Shown: piece by piece, positions 60,501 to 64,000 of the stretch
Position numbering within the stretch: the stretch's first letter is position 1
How the letters are laid out: each line of letters opens with the position of its first letter
NCBI GenBank assembly: GCA_036346225.1
Contig: JARFIW010001469.1
Coordinates: 14,168,001 to 14,232,000, forward strand
Reading direction: 5' to 3'
Length of the DNA: 64,000 nt
Origin: Platerodrilus igneus
Taxonomy: Eukaryota > Arthropoda > Insecta > Coleoptera > Lycidae
Translations under genes and position numbers: made by a program
Notes under the pieces: model-generated
What the model was told of the DNA's origin: nothing
The model's database searches: none
What the model saw: only the letters and a program-made list of their open reading frames with translations

Positions 60501-62948
60501 CATTAAGCAAATCCAACTAATCTAGAATTTTTTGATCTGCAAACGTGCCTCGATGACAAAATTTATTAGATATGTAACACTATTACCTATTACATTTTTT
60601 ATCTATTGGCTTCAAACTCGATGGCCATGTAAATTAGAAAATCATTCTATTTCTTATATGCTTGCGACTAGAGGTTTTTAACATTTACATTTGGGAGAAA
60701 TGACATGTTTTTAGTGAAAATTGAATTTTTAAACTAAATTTTTATTTAAAAAATCGAACCTTTCGAACCGATCCGGACCGAACCTTGAGCTAGGTTCGGT
60801 TCGTTTTGAAAAATTTGCCGGTCCGGTTCGAGGTTCGGTTCGAAAATAAAATGTCCGGTTCGGTTCGGTTCGGTTCGAAAAATCGAACCGAACCTCGAAC
60901 CTGTTCGGTTCGTGTCCATCCCTACTAATGTTCGTGGTAACAAACCTCCGTTTCTACAAGTCCAAATTTTTGGCATTTTATTTGCAGGTCTTCTTTATTC
61001 TGGAGCCACCCATACCATCCTTGGCGCTCCTGATTGGCACCTTTACTTTCACTAAACCTATCCCTCCAACCGACTTCTGCTTCGCTGTAACCTGGCGGAT
61101 AATTCTAAATGTGACATTCTAGATTCCGTTTCCCTTCTTATAACCCTTCCGAATTCGAGAACTACTCAGAACGTCCTTGTAATTCCTAAGATTATCCACC
61201 AGCCCATCCTTGGTGTTCATTTTTGGAAGTCTTTACAATGTGTCCCTAATTTCCGCTATTACTTATGACCGTTGCTTCCCCTTTTTCTTAAGCTGTCACC
61301 ATTTCCGATCCTACACATGTCATTTCCGAACCTACTTTAGAACAAAAACTTAGTTTAAACTCTATAATTACTGCCGCTTTTCATAAGCAGTCTACTGACC
61401 TTGGTGGCACTATTTTGATACAACATCGTATTCATACTTCGGCAGAACCTGTGAAATAAAAGGAACTACTGTTTTTCGCTGTTCTTCTTAAAGTCGCTTA
61501 ATCCGAGCTCAACGAAATGCTCCGCCGCGAAGTTGTTGAACCATCTACCTTTGTGATCTAGTCCCATTGCTCCAGAAAAGTGACAACTCCTATAGGTTTT
61601 GCATCGACTTTTATAAGGTCAACCAAGTAATCCAGAAAGATGCCTATTCGCTACCGTATATCTCAATTTTCTAGACCGTCTTTGTGATGTCGGTGTGCTC
61701 TGCTCTATAAACATTCTTCCGCCTAGGGACAAATTCCGTTATTTCCCTATTCGGAACCCATTACTGCATCCACCGTACCCCAGAAAGGCATTCATCAATT
61801 TTATCGTACGTTTTTTGTTTCTATAATTTTTCTGCAACTTTCCAAGAACGAATCGATCAGGTCATCGGTTCTAACCAGAAACAGTTCTGCTTTGCCTATC
61901 ATGACAATATAATCATAGCTATCCCCTCTTTCGATTAGCACCACCGAGTCCAAAACTTTTTTCTGCACCATCTTTACCGGGTGGTCTTACCCTTTGTCAA
62001 TATAATTGCATTTCTGTCTTTCCGAACTACTCGGCTATATCGTCAACCAAGATGGTCTATTTGACCATTCTTAAAAAGTTTTCACAATCCTCAATATCCC
62101 TTCTCCTTCTTTTGTCTAAGAAGTCTGTTGACTGATTGGCGTGTCCTGTTGGTACCGGCGCTCATTCCAGGTTTTCGCGAAACATTCGTTTTTTCTTATC
62201 CTTTTCTCATATTTTACTCCATAATTCATGCGTTTATGTTATTAATTTCGTGCTTTTTCCTATCCCGCTTGTTTTACGGGTAACAACAATTTACCAAAAA
62301 GCTTACTACAGGTACAAAAATCAATGGTTTTGCCACCAGTCGATATGTATTTGTATTAAACTTTTTTGTATTTAGAGTGGTTGTTTGTGATATTGTATTA
62401 TATATTTTAAGTTTACAGGTAGCTTTGGTTGCAAGCTAATCTGATTATCTGTATTTCAGAGGCCCTCAGGAAGTGGACACCTGGAATTGCAACAGACAGG
62501 GTATGTGTCAAGGACTACGAAATGCCAGTTAAACAACCCGATGAAGTTCCATTTGTAATTAAAAAGGGGACTTCTATAATGATTCCAACCTGTGGCATAC
62601 ATTATGATTCACATTACTATCCCGATCCTGAAAACTTTGATCCAGAAAGATTTAGCGATGAAAACAAAAACAGCATTCTACCTTTTACTTATATGCCGTT
62701 TGGTGTTGGACCTAGAAACTGCATTGGTAAACACAAAGCTAATTTTTGTTATTACTAAAGGTACCTTTTCAGCTTCGCGGTTTGCACTCATGGAAATCAA
62801 GATACTGTTTAGCTTGCTTTTGTCAAAGGTTGATATAGTGACAACAGATAAAACACAAATACCTTTGATCTTGGACGGTAGAGGGTTTAGCATGATTCCT
62901 AAAAGTGGGATATGGCTGGGCTTTAAACAAAGAAGTAAAAAAGAATAA
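25213..62948 (+). CDS. CYP9: Cytochrome P450, CYP9 family (five exons, whole gene)
   Basis: Joined exons 25213-25412, 53797-54289, 54576-55032, 62460-62726 and 62773-62948 give 531 codons, a 530-aa protein, the normal length for CYP9. It should be an ER-anchored monooxygenase using NADPH-P450 reductase; CYP9 enzymes commonly oxidise plant toxins and insecticides, but the substrate is unknown here. Visible features are an N-terminal anchor (residues 2-18), the Pro-rich hinge (VPFIKPVPLLGN), C-helix W125xxxR129, helix-I AGFDT (326-330), ExxR E384-R387, PERF (445-448) and heme ligand C471 in FGVGPRNCI. All junctions are GT/AG with matching phases, and no stop or frameshift occurs. Residue 473 of the heme motif is Ala, not the usual Gly. 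Intron 1 is about 28.4 kb. Subfamily (CYP9Z-like) is a guess. Confidence 0.93.
25707..25746. repeat. (TA)n microsatellite in intron 1
   Basis: A TA run of about 40 bp abutting TTGCCGTGG, the start of a large LTR-like block. The same junction recurs at 31871-31888. Confidence 0.9.
25747..27806 (-). mobile_element. LTR-like block, type IV, copy 1
   Basis: A 2.06-kb non-coding block nearly identical to 31888-33950. Read on the minus strand it has a TATA-like GGATATAAATATTCGCC near 26970 and ends CACGGCAATATATA, like the CACAGCAA ends of other blocks. Its opposite end shares ACGTGCGAAATTTATATTAATT with type I blocks. The 68-aa ORF at 26561-26767 is repeated exactly at 32706-32912 only because the whole block is duplicated. 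Confidence 0.55.
27807..27840. repeat. (TA)n microsatellite
   Basis: A TA run between ACCACTACAA (end of the type IV block) and TTGCTGTGAAA (type I block). Confidence 0.9.
27841..29643 (-). mobile_element. LTR-like block, type I, copy A (minus)
   Basis: Related to 33991-36144. It is near-identical for the first 490 bp, then lacks about 335 bp present at 34476-34811, is again near-identical to about 28665, and is clearly diverged beyond. PBS-like units sit at its low-coordinate end (GAGCCCCACAGATTGGGCGTC). The 130-aa ORF at 28471-28863 lies across promoter-like LTR sequence and is not called. Confidence 0.5.
29644..29682. repeat. (TA)n microsatellite at the centre of a long palindrome
   Basis: Flanked on both sides by inverted copies of ACCCTGGTCTAAATATGAGT. 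Confidence 0.9.
29683..31870 (+). mobile_element. LTR-like block, type I, copy B (plus)
   Basis: It runs from AATACTCAAATTTAGACCAGG to TTTCACAGCAA. It contains a TATA-like CATTATATAAACCCGTG at about 30571, the CAGGTGAATT landmark at 31085, and PBS-like units at 31640-31860 (GACGGCCCAACGCTTGGGC, GACGCCCAATCTGTGGGGC). It is the inverted partner of copies A and C. Confidence 0.5.
31871..31887. repeat. Short (TA)n tract
   Basis: It joins CACAGCAA of block B to TTGCCGTGG of the second type IV copy. Confidence 0.85.
31888..33950 (-). mobile_element. LTR-like block, type IV, copy 2
   Basis: Nearly identical to 25747-27806, with a few small indels such as extra A residues near 31997. See copy 1 for landmarks. 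Confidence 0.55.
33951..33990. repeat. (TA)n microsatellite
   Basis: The counterpart of 27807-27840, slightly longer. Confidence 0.9.
33991..36144 (-). mobile_element. LTR-like block, type I, copy C (minus)
   Basis: The fullest minus-strand copy, including the segment at 34476-34811 missing from copy A. That segment holds the AGTTACCTGAAGGTTAATGCAC landmark. It ends GGTCTAAATATGAGTAATATATA, directly against the Penelope-like element. Confidence 0.5.
36536..36562. repeat. (GT)n-rich microsatellite
   Basis: TGTGTGTGTGTG interrupted by TATGTGTATG, within the terminal region of the Penelope-like element. Confidence 0.8.
36690..36975 (-). pseudogene. GIY-YIG endonuclease of the Penelope-like element
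   Basis: The minus strand reads INCLDCNGLYIGQTCQSLNQ, then QHRSDIKVKPNSCALSSHS and LELEKDKQKRLFLEMYHI. GLYIGQT is the GIY-YIG core, with upstream Cys residues as in Penelope, and LEMYHI carries the conserved Glu. A stop precedes the segment and a frameshift separates it from the RT, so it is not expressed as a fusion. The family nicks target DNA for integration. Confidence 0.8.
37107..38075 (-). pseudogene. Penelope-type reverse transcriptase (broken)
   Basis: Two open segments. The first (38075-37758) begins MSKIHKDNYPLRPIVAT and includes SYVLVSLDVVTLFTNIP, RT motifs with the catalytic Asp of LDVVTLFTNIP. The second (37682-37107) begins MGSILSPIIAQIVMDEL and has FLKKFVDDL, the catalytic DD box, then SVPFLDTLL. 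A stop at 37758 and a frame change interrupt the two. N-terminal residues usual in the family are missing upstream of MSKIHK. The enzyme would copy element RNA; this copy is inactive. Confidence 0.85.
38401..38452. repeat. (TA)n microsatellite
   Basis: A TA run directly against a perfect hairpin (38449-38606). Confidence 0.9.
38449..38606. repeat. Hairpin from a related Penelope terminus
   Basis: Arms of about 57 bp (TATGAATTGTTTTTATTGCG ... and its complement) around a 43-bp loop. The sequence parallels the terminal repeat at 36155-36235 (GCTGGTAA, TGCCTAAATTTTC, ATCCTTGA), so it is the end of a second Penelope subfamily. Confidence 0.75.
38639..38676. repeat. (TA)n microsatellite
   Basis: It precedes TTGCTATGACA, the start of the gypsy 5' LTR-like block. 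Confidence 0.9.
38686..40130 (+). repeat. LTR-like block, type II (gypsy 5' LTR)
   Basis: It starts TTGCTATGACAACAG. It contains CTTATATATACGATAG (TATA-like, 39210), a minisatellite (39390-39560), CCAGGTTAGCAATC (39735) and ends near CACAGCAATTTTATA. The upstream (TA)n and downstream PBS array are as expected if this is the 5' LTR. TG...CA ends are not seen; the short inverted termini TTGCTRTGA/TCACAGCAA may be the edges. Confidence 0.55.
39390..39560 (+). repeat. Minisatellite in the gypsy LTR
   Basis: About seven units of roughly 24 bp, like GACATGTAATTTGGATTTTAATTC, progressively decayed to the right. It is present inverted at 4940-5170. Confidence 0.75.
40167..40360. repeat. 194-bp near-perfect palindrome inserted in the PBS array
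   Basis: The centre is at about 40263 (AAAATAATTATTTTG). The arms include AACGATCCTAGGTCATGGATC and GGTTTAATTC with few mismatches. The GGATCGAAAC motif recalls Penelope-type termini. It may be a small foldback insertion. It is flanked on both sides by CAGCAATTTTAT from the array. Confidence 0.8.
40364..40530 (+). repeat. Tandem PBS-like array
   Basis: Four units of 37-47 bp: ACAGCAATTTTATGG(TA)CGCCCAATCGTGGGGC and three variants. A partial unit precedes the palindrome at 40115. The third unit holds the exact tRNA-Lys PBS. Confidence 0.8.
40463..40480 (+). promoter_or_regulatory. Primer-binding site complementary to tRNA-Lys 3' end
   Basis: TGGCGCCCAACGTGGGGC is the 18-nt PBS used by retroelements primed by tRNA-Lys(1,2). 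It lies between the LTR-like block and gag, as required for minus-strand DNA synthesis. Confidence 0.8.
40693..41810 (+). pseudogene. Gypsy gag (broken)
   Basis: The first frame (40693-40911) starts MDKRVKETRQALRNQGVEI and ends at a TGA overlapping the ATG of the next frame (40908-41465) as ATGA; a single-base change probably split one gag. The second part is a long Glu/Lys-rich coiled-coil-like region, then FYGDNKVNLKIFLNNIRKLI, a gag capsid-like motif, and SMLKGSAEIWFDL. After a stop at 41463 the frame at 41558-41806 continues capsid-like sequence (REIFLEYLQ). An Arg/Asn-rich tail follows at 41757-42095. Structural protein of virus-like particles; here non-functional. Confidence 0.7.
42190..42850 (+). 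pseudogene. Gypsy protease and start of reverse transcriptase (broken)
   Basis: IKLKIGNSRGGTLIDTGGR holds the aspartic protease active site; DTGG replaces the usual DTGA/S. After a stop, the next frame gives FIIVPGLRVDVIFGMDIIDK, the protease C-terminal ILGxD-like flap region. A frame change then leads to PFNTKPYPIPAAYKDRVRVE and EIDQML, the entry of a Ty3/gypsy RT. The frame is cut by the piggyBac at 42831 and resumes after 45290. Confidence 0.75.
42831..45290 (-). mobile_element. piggyBac-family DNA transposon with TTAA duplications
   Basis: TTAA at 42831-42834 and 45287-45290 flank a 2.45-kb element. Terminal inverted sequences are CCCTTACCTACAGACG on the left and CTCTTAACCACAGACG (complement of the right end), 13 of 16 matching. 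It carries one minus-strand transposase ORF with few lesions. Removing the element with one TTAA restores the gypsy RT frame exactly. Confidence 0.93.
43234..45012 (-). pseudogene. piggyBac transposase, nearly intact
   Basis: Start ATG at 45010-45012 (MNKDQVPGPSKRVRYG). An acidic N-terminal region follows (SDHDTESEIEADEDL), then the DDE domain with CVDEMLVLFRGRSKF and ITADNWFSSIEL, sites of catalytic Asp residues. The C-terminal Cys-rich domain reads CRRCRASKRRKTSHFC and CIICKIPICMECTKRVC. Lesions are a frameshift near 44900, one near 43890 and an in-frame TAA at 43495. Transposase of this family cuts and pastes at TTAA without a footprint. The low lesion count implies a recent insertion. Confidence 0.92.
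45331..45490 (-). other. Short open fragment of unknown origin
   Basis: The minus strand encodes MKFDYLNILPEDYTLQKPGL followed by about 35 further residues ending in a stop. The first part is repeated inverted at 45795-45850. I do not recognise it; it could be a transposon gag or accessory piece. Confidence 0.25.
45515..45762. mobile_element. 248-bp MITE with perfect 27-bp terminal inverted repeats
   Basis: It begins TACAGGGTGTCCACATCC and ends in the exact complement, ...GGATGTGGACACCCTGTA, with 27 bp matching at each end. It sits in a (TA)n tract, consistent with Tc1/mariner-type TA targeting. A truncated second copy lies at 47894-48112. Confidence 0.88.
45786..46347 (+). pseudogene. DUF4817-type transposon, left copy (5' end)
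   Basis: After about 360 bp of leader, the frame at 46162 reads MNFTRQELINMIYSIEEADR and then NPLLAI, the helix-turn-helix start of a large insect Tc1/mariner-like family annotated with DUF4817. It leaves the family after about 29 residues. The leader and ORF start are repeated inverted at 47315-47710. Confidence 0.7.
46826..47411 (-). pseudogene. DUF4817-type transposase, right copy (broken)
   Basis: From 47411 the minus strand starts MNFTRQELINMIYCIGEAD. A stop and frame change are followed by an open part (47305-46826) with FEKLRDRYEATGNVAYSKC, LIIEENRNLSTREIALVTD (second HTH), HPFHPYHIELHQELYGDDF and NILFTDEASFKSNESVNRHN, where the second catalytic-type Asp (FTDE) sits, then RHQWSLNA. 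The rest of the catalytic domain is missing. It faces the left copy head-on. Confidence 0.8.
47894..48112. mobile_element. Truncated second copy of the 248-bp MITE
   Basis: Direct repeat of 45545-45762 from AGCATCAAAAGAGCTTTTAG to ACGTGGACAACCTGTA. The left terminal repeat is absent. Confidence 0.8.
48113..48168. repeat. (TA)n microsatellite
   Basis: An interrupted TA run after the truncated MITE. Confidence 0.85.
48545..50372 (-). pseudogene. Polinton/Maverick protein-primed DNA polymerase B, N-terminal half
   Basis: Minus-strand fragments in order: IQVLHLKVNINNHDPLKGG and AVVNVINNDQHCFLWALVSA (50372-49800), a frame change to EKLNNLAINLYCIENTK, CYRCLNNFSTAALLKHHSNH (zinc-finger-like), SFVVYADLESILEP (exonuclease motif I, D-x-E), CYICNKPF then VRDHCHFTGEFRGAVHQDCN (endonuclease-VII-like Cys/His cluster), FHNLSGYDSHF (exonuclease motif II), and FMASSIEKLASYLDD. 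Such polymerases replicate Polinton elements. The polymerase palm region is missing, and stops and frameshifts are several. No Polinton integrase or capsid genes are in the window. Confidence 0.85.
50440..50835 (+). pseudogene. Second Penelope-like element, GIY-YIG fragment
   Basis: The + strand reads IKCSCGGQYVGQSKQYLGNR, LTQHKSDAKIGKTTCALSTH, and after a stop YYKRLFLESYHIQKTNNCLN and AVYFGLYNF. GGQYVGQS is the GIY-YIG core and LESYHI the conserved Glu segment. No RT is adjacent, so it is a 3' remnant. CCGAAACGTTAAGTGTAATA at 51340 resembles a Penelope 3' end. Confidence 0.75.
51000..51050. repeat. (AC)n microsatellite
   Basis: About 36 bp of pure AC followed by interrupted AC units to about 51090. 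Confidence 0.95.
51100..52260. other. Intron 1 sequence without recognised genes
   Basis: It includes a (TA)n run at 51471-51512. Otherwise AT-rich with short random ORFs (51465-51662 is Ile/Tyr repeats read from TA dinucleotides). Confidence 0.5.
52262..52334 (+). ncRNA. tRNA-like relic (SINE head or pseudo-tRNA)
   Basis: TGACTTAATTGGTAGG fits a Pol III box A, and GTGTTCGCATTCTGTCC about 40 nt later is a weak box B. The spacing is tRNA-like, but stems are incomplete. Probably a SINE remnant. Confidence 0.3.
52786..53724 (-). mobile_element. Internally deleted DUF4817-type transposon next to exon 2
   Basis: Imperfect terminal inverted repeats TACAGGAAGTTTATAAAAG on the left and TACAGGGAGTTAATAAAAA (complement of the right end). 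It encloses a minus-strand transposase lacking its catalytic domain. The right end is 72 bp upstream of P450 exon 2, so the intron's branch point and acceptor tract must lie in the remaining 72 bp or within the transposon. Confidence 0.8.
52907..53531 (-). pseudogene. Transposase with helix-turn-helix and C-terminus but no catalytic core
   Basis: Start ATG 53529-53531: MAKPQQKAQCVIWFIQSSSV, then TIQQWCNHFRETGSVLKIK and GMPSVSEQNVEQIRTSCI, the paired HTH domains. After a frame change near 53150 it reads FDLAVYILNKIKENG joined straight to PFWGHVKNIVYSEKIRD and ERIVAAVASVTL, ending YRLDVARATNDADIKLY. In full-length relatives the DDE catalytic domain lies between KENG and FLWGHVKN, so the join at about 53100 marks the internal deletion. 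Confidence 0.85.
53797..54289 (+). CDS. CYP9: P450 exon 2 (N-terminal half of catalytic domain)
   Basis: Acceptor TTTATTTTAG|G. The first base completes Arg67, giving ...YPDKRFIGTFSFMKP, a normal CYP9 sequence. It encodes residues 68-231, including the C-helix W125RDMR129 that contacts a heme propionate and TLSPSFTSSKMKFL. The donor CGG|GTAAGT is in phase 0. Confidence 0.94.
54576..55032 (+). CDS. CYP9: P450 exon 3 (helices F-J, oxygen-binding motif)
   Basis: Acceptor TCATTATAG|TTACTG in phase 0, giving LLKITIFPASVTIFFGRVIK. An AG 25 bp downstream (TTCCCAG|CA) is out of phase with exon 2. It encodes residues 232-383 with RPDMIHLLLEAKKG and the helix-I AGFDTSS, where Thr330 assists O2 activation. 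The donor TTTCAG|GTAAGC leaves one base (G) of codon 384. Confidence 0.94.
55150..55440 (+). pseudogene. Non-LTR reverse transcriptase scrap (Jockey/CR1-like)
   Basis: An open frame of about 95 codons contains FKMELQQGSVLGYFLFLVHI and NDF, corresponding to RT motif PQGSVLGPLLFLIYINDL; CADILTF would be the degraded ADDT box. No element ends are seen. It lies in intron 3. Confidence 0.65.
55441..57050. other. Intron 3 sequence, nothing recognised
   Basis: About 1.6 kb without a supported gene or repeat on either strand. Confidence 0.45.
57160..58800 (+). pseudogene. Gypsy gag relic with degraded zinc knuckle
   Basis: Readable parts: NRLLKHELQYELSLRGFD then VEELRKATRIAICIEV (about 57290-57400); MQGLFMKLPVTLLETQQLEV then IRSNSPPQYQFALSVVTITS (about 58045-58165), capsid-like; and CFDYDKVGHLSPYCSRP (58722-58775), a CCHC knuckle whose second Cys is Tyr. 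Many stops and frame changes. A (TTAC)n run lies at 57972-58006. Confidence 0.7.
58195..58470 (+). mobile_element. SINE copy B
   Basis: The body matches copy A (complement of 59367-59600): GAGCATTTTTCACAAAAATAC, CCTCGTTCGGATGAGAG, TTGTCACGCACGTTAAA, CCCTACCTTGC, and the tail GAGCATTGGAAAATCACATG. The tRNA head is largely missing. Inserted in the gypsy gag relic. Confidence 0.8.
58953..60924. mobile_element. Non-autonomous hAT transposon with GGTTCG arrays
   Basis: An 8-bp duplication CTAATGTT (58945-58952 and 60925-60932) flanks ends TAGTGATGG...CATCCCTA. Both subterminal regions are packed with (C)GGTTCGGTTCGAAAA repeats in both orientations (58965-59095 and 60750-60915), probably transposase-binding sites. 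No transposase ORF is present. Removing the element rejoins the gypsy sequence into CTNVRGNKPPFLQVQIFGIL, just before the protease. ORFs at 58899-59093 and 60746-60976 are translations of the repeats. Confidence 0.9.
59367..59668 (-). mobile_element. SINE copy A (best copy, tRNA-Arg-like head)
   Basis: On the minus strand the head reads GTGGATCAATATAGTAAGCG, TAAGACTACGGATCCCAAGG and TCCTGGGTTCGAATTCCGAC, close to tRNA-Arg, with a recognisable box B (GGTTCGAATTCC). The body and tail are shared with copies B and C. Inserted inside the hAT element. Confidence 0.82.
60925..61130 (+). pseudogene. Gypsy protease relic
   Basis: NKPPFLQVQIFGILFAGLLY then SGATHTILGAPDWHLYF: an aspartic protease with the active-site DSGA changed to YSGA. 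Stops follow. It continues the gag-pol relic interrupted by the hAT. Confidence 0.75.
61490..62160 (+). pseudogene. Gypsy reverse transcriptase relic
   Basis: In shifting frames: ELNEMLRREVVEPSTF, SDNSYRFCIDFYKVNQVIQK, DAYSLPYI, TFQERIDQVIGS, FAYHDNIIIAIPSF (position of the YLDDI box, here YHDN) and RLYRQPRWSI-like remnants of the VNQDG motif. Many frame changes; certainly inactive. Confidence 0.8.
62460..62726 (+). CDS. CYP9: P450 exon 4 (ExxR, PERF and heme loop)
   Basis: Acceptor CTGTATTTCAG|AG. It completes Glu384 and gives EALRKWTPG, where ExxR forms the core salt-bridge network with the PERF Arg447. It ends FTYMPFGVGPRNCI, with heme-ligand Cys471. The donor ATTG|GTAAAC is weak but GT, phase 1. 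Confidence 0.94.
62773..62948 (+). CDS. CYP9: P450 exon 5 (C-terminus)
   Basis: Acceptor CCTTTTCAG|CTTCG after a 46-bp intron. The joined codon is G+CT = Ala473, then SRFALMEIKILFSLLLSKVD, the L-helix, and a normal CYP9 C-terminus (residues 474-530) ending SKKE at TAA. Confidence 0.93.
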
Positions 62949-63125
62949 CAGTTTATATTTCTATAAGTTTCAATTGTATTTAAGATTGGAGTTATTACAG
63001 ATTATTATCTTGCGTAGTTTCGTCCAGGACTTGTGCTATATTTTATAGGTTAATTGTTATAAGTAGAGGATGTAGAAGAACTCAGCACACTACCGCAGCA
63101 CCGCCGCCGCCACCGCTGCAACACC
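62949..63125 (+). other. Presumed 3' UTR / downstream of the P450
   Basis: AT-rich sequence. I see no AATAAA or ATTAAA in the first 180 bp, so the cleavage site is not placed. It ends in a CCGCCGCCGCCACCGCTGC run at about 63096. Confidence 0.35.
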
Positions 63126-63127
63126 AA

Positions 63128-63307
63128 TTGTTTTTTAATGGAAAAACCCATGAACACTATTCGCTTTGGAAAGCTCATTAACACTAATCATTTATAATGG
63201 AAAAACCCCATTAACACTAATCGCTTTTTAATGAAAAACCCATTAACACTAATACCTTTTAATGGGAAATCCATTAACACTATTCGTTTTTAAAGCGAAA
63301 CCTATTA
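63128..63307. repeat. Tandem repeat, about 34-bp unit, five copies
   Basis: Units like CATTAACACTAATCGCTTTT + TAATGGAAAAACC, imperfect. Confidence 0.85.
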
Positions 63308-63341
63308 AATGTATACGACGCATGTTTTATAAGAAAAATCT

Positions 63342-63411
63342 ATTCAAGCGGATTCGAACGCGTACTGCCTATATGCAAAGCAGATACTTTAACTGCTAGA
63401 CTATCGAGTCA
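63342..63411 (-). ncRNA. tRNA-like relic (SINE head or pseudo-tRNA)
   Basis: The minus strand reads TAGTCTAGCAG (perfect box A fit) and CGTTCGAATCC (near box B) about 35 nt apart, with GCTTTGCATA between, resembling tRNA-Ala(TGC). The T-stem and D-stem do not pair well and no CCA-side acceptor match is clear, so it is unlikely to be a working tRNA. Confidence 0.4.
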
Positions 63412-63419
63412 ATTGAAGT

Positions 63420-64000
63420 TACAACTTGCACATTTCGTATTATTATTAAATGCACATTTTAATTTAGAGATTAACTTAATAGCATCTAACCCCAAATTTT
63501 ATATAGACTTGCCCCGTATATTTTCTATTAACGAGCACCAGTAAGTCACATAACCTCCCTAAGGTACGCTCTAACATCTGCATCGCTCACAATACGCTTT
63601 TAGACGGAAGAACTTAAGATTTAGCTTTCCTTTAATTATCTTACCTTTTCTCCCATCGATTTAATTAGGGGTGACATTTTCTAACAATACGACTTCCACC
63701 TTAAATCTAAGAATAAAAACAACATAATTTTTCATCCATTTATTGATAATAATTTTTACTGATGCTGATAAATACGTAAAACCAAGCTTATCAAGAAATA
63801 TTATAATTTATTAAATATAAACATGTATTCTTAAATAGCATCCACTGTGATAACCAGAATCTGGTGAAATAGAGATGGTCAAATCTCTAAACATTTGCGT
63901 CAGCGATTCCTCCACCACTCTCGTATTTTTTAAGTTTTTTTTTAATAAACTTTATTTCTTATTAGTCTGTTACCTAAAAAATTAAAACAGACCTAACCCG
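63420..64000. other. Nothing recognised at window end
   Basis: AT-rich sequence with no supported gene on either strand. Confidence 0.4.

Larger units (their letters stand above)
57060..62160 (+). mobile_element. Decayed second gypsy retrotransposon with nested insertions
   Basis: Gag (57160-58800), protease (60925-61130) and RT (61490-62160) remain in order, each broken. Insertions are a SINE at 58195-58470 and a 1.97-kb hAT at 58953-60924, which itself holds a SINE. No LTRs were identified. It lies entirely within P450 intron 3, ending about 300 bp before exon 4. The sequence does not resemble the gypsy at 38686, so it is a different lineage. Confidence 0.8.

Noticed and set aside
58899..60976. 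ORFs rich in NRTEPN/FRTEPN at both ends of the hAT element
   Set aside because: Translations of GGTTCG subterminal repeats.
63342..63411. Functional tRNA gene
   Set aside because: Box A and B fit, but T and D stems do not pair and the acceptor stem is not complete; kept only as a tRNA-like relic.
1..64000. CRISPR arrays, bacterial operons or rRNA
   Set aside because: No spaced direct repeats of CRISPR type, no bacterial gene signatures and no rRNA segments seen; introns and transposons show a eukaryotic nuclear origin.

Overview
This window looks like nuclear DNA from a repeat-rich insect, most likely a beetle. The clearest host gene is a CYP9-family cytochrome P450, a family common in Coleoptera. 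It is embedded in AT-rich sequence full of insect-type transposons: Ty3/gypsy, Penelope, piggyBac, Polinton/Maverick, DUF4817-type Tc1/mariner, hAT, R1/LOA-like non-LTR elements and tRNA-derived SINEs. Species cannot be fixed from the sequence; a leaf-beetle-like, expanded genome is an inference.

Host gene. One apparently complete P450 gene runs on the + strand from 25213 to 62948 in five exons (200, 493, 457, 267 and 176 nt). Joined, they give exactly 531 codons (530 aa), with canonical GT/AG junctions and matching phases. The anchor, C-helix WxxxR, helix-I AGxxT, ExxR, PERF and heme-Cys motifs are all present. Intron 1 (about 28.4 kb) and intron 3 (about 7.4 kb) are filled with transposons; introns 2 and 4 are short (286 and 46 bp).

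Layout. 1-6880: LTR-like blocks separated by (TA)n tracts, with arrays of a primer-binding-site-like repeat. 6884-7242: hAT transposase C-terminus. 8139-12928: 356-bp direct repeats around a decayed gypsy integrase followed by an OARD1-like macrodomain, plus a foldback element with 590-bp arms whose loop resembles an AMPK-gamma exon. 13750-15000 and 21070-22560: two non-LTR retrotransposon fragments. 15000-21000: mostly unassigned, with SINE copies. 25707-36144 (intron 1): a mosaic of LTR-like blocks, including a near-identical duplication spaced about 6.1 kb. 36147-38361: Penelope-like element. 38686-45316: gypsy element (LTR-like block, PBS array, gag, protease, start of RT) split by a piggyBac. 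45317-48120: Tc1/mariner-type MITE and two convergent DUF4817-type fragments. 48545-50372: Polinton-type DNA polymerase B. 50440-50830: second Penelope endonuclease. 52786-53724: internally deleted DUF4817-type element ending about 70 bp before exon 2. 55150-55440: non-LTR RT scrap. 57060-62160 (intron 3): a decayed gypsy split by a SINE and by a 1.97-kb non-autonomous hAT that carries another SINE.

Apart from the P450, nothing here looks like a working host pathway. The biology is nested insertion, which gives a relative order: gypsy first, then hAT or piggyBac, then SINE. The observations most worth follow-up are the retrotransposon-linked macrodomain, the foldback element with a captured host-like exon, and the LTR/PBS-array/(TA)n repeat system.
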